A stretch of 64,000 bases of DNA from the NCBI RefSeq assembly GCF_030272615.1, contig NC_081405.1, forward strand, positions 653,500,920 through 653,564,919. The letters run 5' to 3'. Position 1 is the first letter of the stretch. The number at the start of each line of letters is the position of its first letter. Made by a program: the position numbers and the translations under genes. The notes beneath the pieces are model-generated. The model saw nothing but the letters and a program-made list of their open reading frames with translations, was not told the DNA's origin and made no database searches. Source of the stretch: Cryptomeria japonica (taxonomy: Eukaryota; Streptophyta; Pinopsida; Cupressales; Cupressaceae). Positions 47,160-58,461 of this stretch are shown here, in pieces.

Positions 47160-48900
47160 TTGTTTCATACAACCTAAACCATTTTCATTATATCCATACT
47201 TTGAGAGAAATTATAAACAACTCCATAATGTTTCTCCAAATCAAATGTAGAAGTAGTAGAATTGACATGAGATGAAGGATCAATTCCTTTACAATAATGA
47301 ATATCCTTATTGATCATTGAGATGCCAAGGTGAGGAGGCCCGATCTTAAATTCAACTGGCTTATGAGGTGTAAAATATAAAGAGAGCTAATCACCATCAA
47401 GATACATGTTATAAGGAGAAGTTGGGATTATAGATTCACGTCGTTTAGGAGTAGATTGCACAAATGAAATAAAAGATTCCCTAAAAATATTATGTTTATA
47501 TTATGAGATATTGTATTCTCCAATAAAGGAGGCTATAAAATCCAATGAACCCCAATTTATCACCAAAGAGTGCATATGAAGATAAAGCATTATTTTGGGC
47601 ATACTTATTATTAGTAGTGGATAATAGTGGATCAAATTTTGTTGAAGAAGAGCCAAATTTTTGAGAGAATTTGAAATATAAGGTTGACATGTGGCTTCTA
47701 ATTGTAAGAAAATTTCCAAATTTGGATGAACCTCAATTATATAATTATTTTTTTTGTTTTATATGAATTTAATTTTATAATAAAGGGTAGATGGGACTAC
47801 CCCATTGTAGGAATCCATGATCAACCAAGAAGAAGATAACATGAAAGAATATCACGCATGACATGGATGGACATAGGAAATTCATAGTTCCCACTTGAAA
47901 TAGTAGTGTGATTGTACCTTATGAATATCTACCAGTATTATCAAAGCCATGAATCAAACTAATAATAGGTTTAATGATTAATGTATAGATACATGGATCT
48001 TACATAACAAGTTTATGCTACAAACATTAAGGCCTAATATTTTAGCATTCAAAGTATTATTTTCAATTAATGATGGCCATAATAATGAGTGGATCATCTT
48101 TATTTTAAATTTCCAAAGAATGCAACTCATGGTAAGAAGACAACCTCTATTACTTCCATATGCATACAATCAAATAAGGTACCTACCTAATTAAATCTAA
48201 TAGATGGTGGGACAACTATCATTTGTGAGACCTCTTAGAGTAATCTGTGGTATGTAGGAAAAGTTTATATTAATTATTTTAAGTGAGATCTTAGCCAAAG
48301 TAGCATGATGCTACTCAAAAAGATCATATTATTTACAAACTTGTGTGTGTTAGAGACTATATGACTATGGGGTGGCTGCAACACATTCAAATAATAATTA
48401 CTATTTTGAGTAAGTTGTTTTGTAAAGTTAATAAATTAACCAAGGGGTTGATATAGGTTTTGAATAAATCAAACAATAATAGAAAGCTTATCTTGTGGTT
48501 GAGGAACATCAAAATGAGTATGCACAATAATTATATGCTTCATAGTTCTTTTTAGGAATCAAAATCATAAGTTATGTTTACTATATTTTTATTAACATCT
48601 ATACTTTAGGGATTTGATGTGAGTAAATATTATCCATCTATAGAAGGGAGAGCATTAAAGTGAGTTGAGGATGAAGTAACATTGACATCATCCTCTTGCA
48701 CAAAAATATCCTCATGAGTAAGATAAATTTTGTGAGAGTGATAAGACTATTCATTCACTTTAATATGCCATCTCTAGAAGAGAGATAATTGAAGTTAATA
48801 GAAGGTAAAGTGACATTAAGAAAAGTGTTAATAATATCATCCTCTTACGTCACAATATCCTTATAGGTAGGAGGAAGTTTTGGAGAGGGATAGAGTGACA
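47160..48900 (-). pseudogene. Decayed minus-strand coding region, family unknown
   Basis: Several minus-strand stretches read like protein with few stops: RRESIIPTSPYNMYLDGD, a stop, then PHKPVEFKIGPPHLGISMIN and STTSTFDLEKHYGVVYNFSQ (about 47480-47180); KFSQKFGSSSTKFDPLLSTT (about 47670); THFDVPQPQDKLSII and FTKQLTQNSNYYLNVLQPPH (about 48520-48370); and an acidic motif occurring twice, THEDIFVQEDDVN and TYKDIV, stop, EDDIIN (about 48720 and 48870). They lie in different frames. The style suits a retroelement Gag, but I recognise no domain, and no zinc knuckle or protease is visible. Confidence 0.35.
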
Positions 48901-49164
48901 TAAAAGTAGTAAGCCACCATCACATGCATGAAATTTATTTATTTTAGCTAATAAGAGGAAGAGAATGTAAATACAAGTTGGTCAAATGTCACCATATTAT
49001 TCCTATTTGATTGTATGGAATAGGGTTCCAAATTTTTGTTGGCAAAGGAAATTTTTTTTTGATATATATATTAGAAGGCTTAACAAATGCAATGTGATCA
49101 ACTTATTAAAAAAACAAAAAAAATGAAAACAAGGTATGAAAATTGAATATGTGTCAATTTCACC

Positions 49165-49327
49165 AAAATAAAATGGAGATGAGATCCCTAGACTAATAAA
49201 TGCAATCTAAAATATCTTAGCCCTTCATGACATTAGAATATAAATAGGCATGGATATGATCCTTAAGGAAGAGCTAGGTGTAGTGATTTTGTTTCTTTGT
49301 TGTAAAATATTGAGGTTGTGAAGTGTT
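49165..49327 (+). repeat. Dispersed repeat, second copy
   Basis: Partner of 43132-43290. It is cut at 49327 by the start of a Copia-type LTR fragment. Confidence 0.65.
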
Positions 49328-49740
49328 TGTTAGATAGTACAAATATCTGAAGGACAACTGAGAGGGGGGGTGAATTAGTTGTCACCAGATTACTGGAACC
49401 TTAAGCATTTAAAACTTTAATATTGGAACACATAAGATCAATACCGGATACATAAACCAATTACCGAAATAGTATATATACCAATTAAGCACAACCAACA
49501 ATTAGAGAATAGTTACTATCCACAGGACACCAAGATTTGTACGTGGAAAACCCGGTAAAGCGAAAAACCACGGTGGGAAGCCTACCCATAGTCATATAAT
49601 ACTTTTGCAGTAAGTATGTGATTACAAATTGAGGGGATTGCACTTGTAGGAAGGCCAACATCCTAGAGCACACTGCTCATTACAAAAAGAGTCTCACTGA
49701 CTACATAAGAAATCCATACTACAATCTGGAAGGAAGAAAC
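49328..49740 (-). repeat. Truncated Copia-type LTR fragment
   Basis: Starts TGTTAGATAGTAC and contains CTGAGAGGGGGGGTGAATTA, then AAAACCACGGTGGGAAGCCT and AGGAAGGCCAACATCCTAGA, in the same order as LTR 2637-3494. It stops without a CA end near 49740, where AT-rich sequence begins. No internal region or partner LTR is attached. Confidence 0.75.
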
Positions 49741-49812
49741 AATACGTATTATATAATATAATAATATATTATTATATTATATATGTTATTTAAAAATAAT
49801 TTAAGTATAAAA

Positions 49813-49966
49813 ATCGGATATCCGATAAAATCGGATATCCGATAAAATCGAATATCCGATTTTCTAAGGCTTTTATATTTTGATAGTGGTAGCCGTTGAG
49901 TCATTTTTAACTCATGGGCCGCGCAATTTCATCACAATCCGATATCCGCTCCATCCGATATCTGGT
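49813..49966. repeat. Repeated perfect palindrome array (ATCGGATATCCGAT)
   Basis: ATCGGATATCCGAT occurs at 49813 and 49830, and a one-base variant ATCGAATATCCGAT at 49847; spacing 17 bp. A further pair of half-matching sites, TCCGATATCCGC and ATCCGATATCTGG, lies at 49938-49966. Each site is its own reverse complement, so the run could fold into small hairpins. Confidence 0.85.
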
Positions 49967-50253
49967 TTTTTGACAAAAAATTGCTAAAAGATAGATTCAG
50001 AGGTAAGAATTTTATCATTTTGAATCATTTTCATTCATTTTTTGTATTTTTTGTTAATGTTTATTTGATTTTTCATTGAAAATATGGTTTTTTTAATTAT
50101 ATATATATATATACACATACATATATATATATACATATATCATATATAATAATTTAATTTAAAAATTAAATATAATAATCTGCATGGAAATCCGAACATC
50201 AAATTTTGGTTTGAACGCAATTATTAACTAGGAAACTGTGAACCAAAGTAACC

Positions 50254-50402
50254 ATGCTACCGTAGGTAGCAAGTGATTCTGTAGGTAGCAAGTGCTACCC
50301 CCAGTAGCACTACTACCTTGTGGCTACCGCCGGTAGTACTGCTACCGTCAGTAGCACTACTACCCTGCGGTAGTAGGTACTACCGCCGATAGTAACTACC
50401 GA
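50254..50402. repeat. Array of CTACC/GGTAG inverted words
   Basis: About 150 bp in which CTACC or GGTAG appears roughly every 8-15 bases in both orientations, as in GCTACCGTAGGTAGCAAGTG, then CTACCGCCGGTAGTACTGCT. The GC content is much higher than the flanks. The alternating orientation gives strong hairpin potential; no coding sense. Confidence 0.8.
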
Positions 50403-52135
50403 AGTTTTTTTGTTTTTTTATTTTTATTTTTATTTTTAAAAATACAATAACATAAAAGTAAATTTCCAATTCCAATAAAATTCACTTCCACGGAATTTTT
50501 TTTTTTAGTAGTTAAATAAACTATTTTTTCAAAATTAAATAACCCAATAAATTTAATTAATAATTAAATCTATTTCTAATGTAAATAAACAATTTCACAG
50601 AGATACAATTATTAAAAAGACTGCCATAGCCAAATATTGGAACAAAATCAAACAAGAGGGAATGATTTCTCTGGTAAACCCCATTCCTCCCAAATCTTGC
50701 AATTTCCATGCACAACAAAAATCTTGGCAAAATTTTCCATAATAACTTTTCCCAATTTTCTCAAAATTTAATCTACAAACACCCAAAAAATAACTTCCTT
50801 CCATAAACTAGAAATTAACTTCAGGAATGGACTTTAGCCAAGAAAAAGAAATAATCAGACAGGATATGACAAACACACATCATTCAGAAGATAGAAGAAA
50901 TAGAAATATTTTCTTCAAAACAAACAATCAAAAGAAGCCACCCAACCTGGTATAGCCTTCCTGGAAGAAATTTGTAGAATAGAACCAATCCTTCAACAAG
51001 CTTCCAAATAATTTTCTTCACCTAAATCCCTGACCTATTTCCTGTGTATCCCTAAAATAAAGACCTATTCCCCTTTTAAACTAAAATTCTAGGTTGAATA
51101 TCTTTTTTTCTAAAAACCTAAATTTAGTTAAAAAAAACAATTTTATTTTCTTTTCTAATTTTCTAACAAAGGGATAAGTTAACATGCAATAATTAAAAAT
51201 CATTTTTCTTTCTTTTCTTGTCTCATGCAAATTAATTAATTTTCTAAATAAAGAAATTAAAGCAATACTTTAATTCTAATTAATTCTTTTATTCATTTGT
51301 TTATTTATTCTTTTATTCTTTTATTTATTTAAAATTCTAGGAACAATAAATGAAATTAATCTAATTTATTTTTCACTAAAATTTAAATAAAATATATTTC
51401 TAATATCATGCAGCTTGCAACTTAATTTAATAACTTCTTTTAATTAATTAAATTTATAGTCTCAATGCATACATAATTCAACTATGAGATAACTCCATAA
51501 ACTTAATTAATTAATTAAATCCACTAAAACACACAAACTGAGCAAACCTCAAGCAAATACTCATAAAAAGATCAAACAACAAAATACGAAGGCCGAACAA
51601 ACTGATAGGACGACCAACCGACGACACTCACACGAGTGTAACTAAGTAAAATAGGGTCAACTACTATCTCCTCCACTTCCATCAAAAAATATAAGGCATG
51701 CTCAGACCTATGAAGCCAGGTGGAGATGATACCCGGTACTTGTACTTGCAATATCCTGCATCACCGAACCACACATGCATATATACAATATACAAAACAT
51801 GACATACACACCGATGAAGGAGAATCGCGACGTTCCCTGTCTCACCAAAATGAGTGAAGGAAAATCATCCCCTTGCATCCAATACACTAGCAGACACACA
51901 ACATAAAATTCCACATTGCATAGATAAAGTAAAGTGTTAGTATGTAGAAATAATCCATAAAATGCCATAAATCACAAGTATTGAAATACTGCAAATAAAT
52001 TATGCATCTCATATCTAGATAAAGCATGAAATAATGTCATAAAATTTTGAATAACACATCATGGTAATGTATCCACTAAAAACAAACAATAATAAAATAT
52101 GATTCTAATGAGTTCAAATGAGTAGGGGTACTACA
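50403..52135 (-). repeat. AT-rich sequence including the 3' LTR of the Gypsy element
   Basis: The right edge at 52135 (GGGGTACTACA) abuts TTCTCCCACC, which on the minus strand is the polypurine tract GGTGGGAGAA, so LTR sequence ends here. The other LTR edge is not visible: I found no clear match to the start of the opposite LTR at 56882, so it is truncated or strongly diverged. No gene seen. Confidence 0.45.
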
Positions 52136-52170
52136 TTCTCCCACCGAAAACTAGGCTTACTCCTGGAAGC

Positions 52171-55100
52171 CTAAAACAAATATGAATACAACTCTCTCAT
52201 CTTTGCTGCATCCTCCCAATTCATTGAGGTCTCATCATTTGGGTCCTATAGGACCCTTACCTGGTTGATGGTGCGACCCTTGAGGATCAAATCTCGGTGC
52301 TGAAGAATGCACATGGGCTCCATGGAAAGTTGCCCGTCCTCGACCTGCAAAGAGTTCCAATCAAGAACATGTGTCATATCAGGATGATAAGGTCGAAGAA
52401 TTGAAACATGAAAGACATCATGGATGCGGGATAGACTCGGTGGCAAGGCTAGATGGTAGGCAACATGTCCTATCCTCTCAAGGATTTCAAAAGGTCCAAC
52501 AAACCGAGGTGCCAACTTAGAACCCGTTCCATAACGGATCAGACTCTTCCACGGACGCACTCTCAAGAACACATAGTCACCAATAGAAAGCTGACAATCT
52601 ACCCTATGAGCATCTGCATACTTCTTCTACCTATCCTCTACAGCTACCAAATTCTCACAAATCCACTCTACCTACTGCTCCATCTCCCAAAGAATATCCG
52701 ATCCTATAAGAACCCTATCCTCTAGCTGATCCCAACTCAAAGGAGTATAGAAAGGATGACCATACAATGCCTGAAAGGGGGACATACCTATGGAGATATG
52801 ATATCCATTGTTATAAGAAAACTCCACTAGATAGATATAGTCCTCCCAGCGCGACTGCTAGTCCATCACATACATGCGAAGCATGTCCTCTAACACCTAA
52901 TTCACTCGCTCTTTCTGACCATCTGTCTATGCGTGATAAGTTGAACTAAAGTTCAACTATCCCCAAAGCATGCTGAAGTGAGGTCCACAATGCTGAGGTA
53001 AAGATAGGATCTCTATCAGATATGATCCACCTCGGAATCCCATGCAATCTCACTACATCTTCCAAGAAGACTCGTGCCACCACTCGTGTCGTATAGGAAG
53101 CTCGAATAGGAACAAAATGAGAAACCTTAATCAATCTATCAATAATGACCATGATAGCATCATGACGACATGAAGAGATAGGAAAACCAACAATGAAATC
53201 CATGGAAATGATATCCCATTTCCAATTCGGTACCAAATTAGGTTGTAAAAGCCATGTCAGGTGCTAATGCTCTGCCTTCACTCACTGACATTCTAAACAC
53301 TTCGACACAAAATCAGCAATTTCATGTTTCATACCAGCCCAATGATAAATCTATCTAATATCTGCGTGCATCTTCTTGACACTTGGATGTGCCGAATAAG
53401 GTGCACGATGGGCCTCAGTCATGATCAAAACGCGAAGACCCTCCAAAGGAGGTACATAGATCTATCCATGGTGATGAAGAAGTCCATCTGCCTCAAGGTT
53501 ATATCCAGAAAATATACCCTCTAAAGGCCTTCCAGACTCTATCATTGCTCTAACATCCTGATACAATGTATCTTGAGGAAGAACTCCAAGAATCCTCTCT
53601 CTCAACTCTACTCCAAGGGACAATGCTGAAACTTCATGCTGCCTACGACTCAAAGCATCTGCCACTACATTCTCTTTCCCCTGAATATAATGAACCTCAA
53701 AATCATACTCGCAGAAGAATTCCATCCACCTCCACTATCGAGCATTCAAGTTTGGCTACGTGAATATATACTGCAGATTGCGGTGATCACTATGCAGCTC
53801 AAACTGACACCCTAATAGGAAATGCTGCCATCTAACCAAAGCATGAACTACACCTACCAACTCTAAATCATGAACTTGATAGTTCAACTCATGGTTCTTG
53901 AGTTTGCGAGACTCATAAGCAACCACACATCCATCCTGCATAAGCACTGCACCTATACCTTCCAAAGAGGCATCTATGCATACCATAAAATCTCTAGATG
54001 GATCAGGAACTACCAAAATTGGAGCACTGACAAGGAGTTCCTTCAAGGTCCTAAAAGTTGCTTCACACTATTCGGACCAAACAAACTTCTTCCCTTTCCT
54101 CTGAAGAGAAGTAATCGGGTGTCCTATCCGGGAAAAGCCTTCAACAAAGTGACGGTAATATCTAGCCAAACCCATAAAACTCCTTACTTCTGAAATGTTG
54201 GTCGGCACTGGCCAATCAACAATGGCTTGGATCTTTGAAGGATCCATGGATATATCTTCTCCCAAAACCACATGACCAAGATAGTTCACCTTAGACTCGA
54301 TTGCCGAATTGGCATATAGTTGATTCTCCCTCAAGCATTGCAATACCTGACGTAAGTGACCCTTATGCTCCTCCATAGATCTAGAACAAATCAGAATGTC
54401 ATCCAAGAATACAATGATGAAACGATCTAGGTAGGTGCTAAAAACCCCATTCATGAGGCTCATCAAAACTGAAGGCACATTCGTCAACCCAAATGGCACC
54501 ATTGTGAACTCATAGTGACCATAACGAGTACGAAACATTTTCTTATGAATGTCTACATCCTGAATGCGCAACTGATGGTATCTAGACTTCAGGTCAATCT
54601 TAGAGAACACCTTGGCTCCCTTAACCTGATCAAAAAGGTCATCTATACAAGGAAATGGATATCTATTCTGGATGGTTACCTTGTTCAGCTATCGGTGATC
54701 AATGCATAACCAAAGAGAACCATCTTTCTTCTTAATGAAGATAATAGGTGCACCTCAAGGGGAAACACTAGGACAAATAAATCCCTTGGCCAACAATTCT
54801 TCTATCTACAACTTCAACTCACTCAACTCCTAAGTAGTCATCCGATATGGAGCTCTTGAAATAGGTTCTGCACCAGGAACCAAATCGACGTGAAATTCTA
54901 TGTCTCGCTTCAGAGGCATACCAGGAATATCCAAGGGAAACACATCGGCATACTCTCTAAGAATAGGGTGACTATCAAGAGTGATTTCTCAACTCTCTGA
55001 CTCATCCAAATCCTCAAAAGTAACTGGAAAAAGATGACACCCTCTACGCATGCACCGCTTAAGTTGCATAGTAGAAATCATACGTAGGGATATCGATCTC

Positions 55101-56800
55101 TGAACTCACACAATCTCCACTTCTCTGCCAAGGTCATCTATACACTCTACTGTCTTCTTGCGACAGTTTATGAGAGCACTGTGAGATGATAGCCAATCCA
55201 TCCCCAACACTACTCCATAAGAACCCAAAGGAATGACTCGAAGGTCAACTAAAGTAACTATGGTTCCTAGGTCTAACTTATAATTGAGGATGAAAGCATC
55301 TATAGAAACACAGACACCTGTAGCCAACTCTACTTTCCACCTATCCACCTACTTAGCAGACGTGAGTCTGTACTACTCCATAATGGATGAAGAAATGAAA
55401 GAATTTGAAGCACTGGAATCAAAAAGTACAGATATAGGGATTCCATGCAACATACCTGTTGCCTCAATAATTGTACCTTGATGATCCGCTTAGCGGTCAT
55501 CTACCACTGCAAACACTCTATGGGATATCCCAACATCTCCCACTATAGGCTCTGATGCTATTGGCCTCTGACTACCTATATTATGGAAACGTTGAGGGCA
55601 TTGTGTGGCTCTGTGACCAAACTGTCCACAAGAGAAGCAAGTTCCTCTATTACCTGTCGTCCCACTAGACTGCTGGAAACTTCCCAAGCTAGGGGCATGA
55701 TATGCACTCTACAAGGACTGCCCTGTAGGGCCTTGTTTTCCCTTCTACCAATTCATGTTCTTCTTATATTGAGAGTTGCCACCTTGTTGGCCCTGGAACT
55801 ATTTTGGTTTCGGTGATTGCTGCTGCTACTACTGTCCACCCTTAGCGGGTGCCTGAGGAGTCCTAAATGGTGCAGCTGACTGGGACTGATTTCCCCGAGC
55901 TCTATTCCCACTGGAAGGTGCACTCCCTATCTGCACACTTGTCTAACCACCAAGTGCACGGCTAAGGTTCAGCTCAACCAATCTGTCTTTCACCATGGCT
56001 ATCTCAACTGAAGGTGGCTCAAATACCCTCACTCCTCCACTGATGCAGTCATTCAAACCTCTCAAGAAGTGTTGAACAAGCATAGCCTCGTCATTACCAA
56101 TCTTGATATACTGTTTGAGCTCATAGAACTTCTGCTCCCATGTTACGGTGTTAATGCATACACCGATCTTCTCCTCCTCTAGTCTCCACCAAATTGAAGA
56201 AAAATTATTGAGACGCATAATAGTGCATCTCGCCTTGGTGTTTCTACTTATGGAAACATAGCAAAACACAGATCCAAACCGATGAGCCAGGTCTCTTCCT
56301 CGAGACCAGTACCCATACCATCAAAGTAAGGAGGGTTGGAACTCATCAAGTCCTTTATGTGACCCAAAGAAGGTGGATCTTGGTATCTCCCTCCTCCTGG
56401 GTGATCTCTCCCTCTCTCTTACCTCTGGAACCTGCTGATGCGGCTCCTCAACCTAAGCATGAATAGGTTTCTCAAAGTCGGGCCTTTGGCCTAACCTAGC
56501 CAAAACCTCCTGAAACATCTATCTCAGCTCTTCCCTTTCGATAACTTTCTCTCCTACATGCTGAGAATCCTGATGAATAGACTGTTTCGTCTCCTGATGA
56601 ACAGACTGTTCTGGCTCAACACTCACATGAGTGGGTGGTGGTGAAGGACTATGGCGGTCAGAACCATGGCCCCATCCTCCACCTCTACCTCCTTTGCGAC
56701 CACTTGTATGACCACGCTTTCCTAGCCATGACCTAGCACCATAAAAGAGAAAATGGTTCAGATCTACACCAAGGATAAGACAAGAGAGATACAAACATTA
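52171..56800 (-). pseudogene. Ty3/Gypsy chromovirus-like gag-pol remnant
   Basis: In minus-strand order: gag with charged N-terminus (about 56794-56519) and a core (YELKQYIKIGNDEAMLVQHF, about 56110), a zinc knuckle (CFSCGQFGHRATQC, about 55640), protease (VVLGMDWLSSHSALINC, about 55190), RT ([15 protein letters not shown]; catalytic [10 protein letters not shown], Tyr-to-Phe in the usual YLDD, about 54400), RNase H (VCIDASLEGIGAVLMQDG; VVADALSRR), integrase (WDIISMDFIVGFP, DRDPIFTSALWTSLQHALG) and a C-terminal chromodomain-like end ([17 protein letters not shown], then [16 protein letters not shown]). The integrase after RNase H is Gypsy order. In-frame stops at 54691-54689, 54808-54806 and 54832-54830 (TAG), 54757-54755 (TGA) and 52248-52246 (TAG), plus frameshifts, make it dead. 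Confidence 0.9.
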
Positions 56801-56867
56801 AGACCTAAGCATGCTGGTCAACTCAAAGGCACACTACAAACCTAGAGTACCCAGTGTTTAAACTTGG

Positions 56868-56879
56868 GCTTTGATACCA
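56868..56879 (-). promoter_or_regulatory. Primer-binding site of the Gypsy element
   Basis: The minus strand reads TGGTATCAAAGC followed by CCAAG, a good match to the initiator-Met site, two bases from the LTR start at 56882. Confidence 0.85.
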
Positions 56880-56881
56880 AA

Positions 56882-57770
56882 TGTAATGCCCTGCCAGGAA
56901 CCCTAAAGGAAAATAACACAACTAGGCAACTAAAGGGTGAAATAGTTTTTTTAAAGAATAAGTGCATTAATTATAACAATTGCATGTTTAATAACACAAC
57001 AGAAGTCTAACACATGATTTCCTAAGGGTTACCAACAAATATTAATTCGCAGATTATATTAGCACCACGGTTAATCCAATTGTCCATTTAATTAGGTAAA
57101 TTAAATGCTTATGATTAAAACTACACATACATCTAAATTCCAAAATGAAAGAATCAAAGTATTACATGCATTCAATTTATCCATAAATCATTTATACATA
57201 AGATCAAAACAACTAAATTTAACATACATTCTACTGACATAATATTACAATATCCATAAATACATGGCTTCCAAAAATACTATGGAATCCAAAGTTACAA
57301 TATCAAGGTTACATAAATGTCTAATACAATGACCACAAGGTCTCAACTGAACAATGATCCCGAACATGAGTTGGTACATGAACCAAGAAACACCAACGAA
57401 GCCTTTCCTCGCCTGAAGATACAATCCAGAAAATCCGATGCGAAGTGGCACTACCACCCGACCATGTGATCCCAAAATGGAACCACCCCACCATGCTAGG
57501 AGATAGTAGAAAACCCTCAAGCAAGCAAAATAAGACAAGTATGGAAGAACTACATGACTCCACAAACATCTAAGTGACTCAACTCACAAACACTAATGAC
57601 TCTAAGGTGAGAGTGTCATCGCATAGATTAAGATGGATACCATGGTACAACCTCCATAGGTCCCAGCTCACTGTCTTGGTAACCTCTCTCGAACCTTCGG
57701 TTCCAACTAAGTCTCATGTAGACCCTACCAATCCTTTCGTGAAGACAAGGTGGTAAGTTTTCCATTCCAG
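56882..57770 (-). repeat. 5' LTR of the Gypsy element, outer end not resolved
   Basis: Starts TGTAATGCCCTGCCAGG on plus. Its outer end should read GTACTACA by comparison with 52135, but this is not found before the plastid-derived segment at about 57835, so the LTR is probably truncated. A minus-strand open frame (57565-57245) is inside the LTR and is not taken as a gene. Confidence 0.6.
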
Positions 57771-57834
57771 GCCTTCTCGCAACATTATGAGCCTTGTAAT
57801 AGCACTCACCTATGCATGAGGTACATTATCTTAA

Positions 57835-58137
<303 letters not shown>

Positions 58138-58140
<3 letters not shown>

Positions 58141-58335
58141 TGAAATAGCTGCGTCACTAGCTTGCTGGAAACCTAAAATCTTCAGTTGATCTAATATATG
58201 TGATGTATATGTCATTCCAAATTGATTTATGAATCTTCTAATAAGGTTCTTCATAACAAATTTATCCATCCCTTTATTAAAAAAGGGCACTTCAAAAGGA
58301 AAGGGATGGACAAACATGACAGGATTTTGTGTCAT
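58138..58335 (-). pseudogene. rpoC2: Plastid rpoC2 N-terminal fragment in the nuclear genome
   Basis: From the ATG at 58335 the minus strand gives a start region, then [20 protein letters not shown] and [17 protein letters not shown], the conserved opening of the plastid RNA polymerase beta-double-prime subunit. Similarity stops after AAISF at about 58138-58149, where the rpoB sequence on the other strand begins; the joint shares about ten bases (AAAATGAAAT). The open frame runs on to 58057, but that part is the antisense of rpoB. Confidence 0.85.
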
Positions 58336-58461
58336 AAGAATAAGATATCCGCATTTTATTTTGGGGAGCAGAATTAAGCAATGGGTTTAAGCTGGGAGGC
58401 TCCCTTGATCTTTATCTCTACATCAATGAGATAAGCGTAAGATTAATAACATTAAATTAGC
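58336..58461. other. Spacer between the plastid segment and the minisatellite
   Basis: No assigned content. A minus-strand reading ending [16 protein letters not shown] and a stop lies at about 58440-58375, upstream of the rpoC2 start. It may be part of the same organelle insertion, but I cannot name it. Confidence 0.35.

Noticed and set aside
57245-57569. Two overlapping minus-strand frames of 82-106 codons
   Set aside because: Located in the Gypsy LTR, rich in Trp, Leu and Val without any domain, and both frames are open together; probably accidental.
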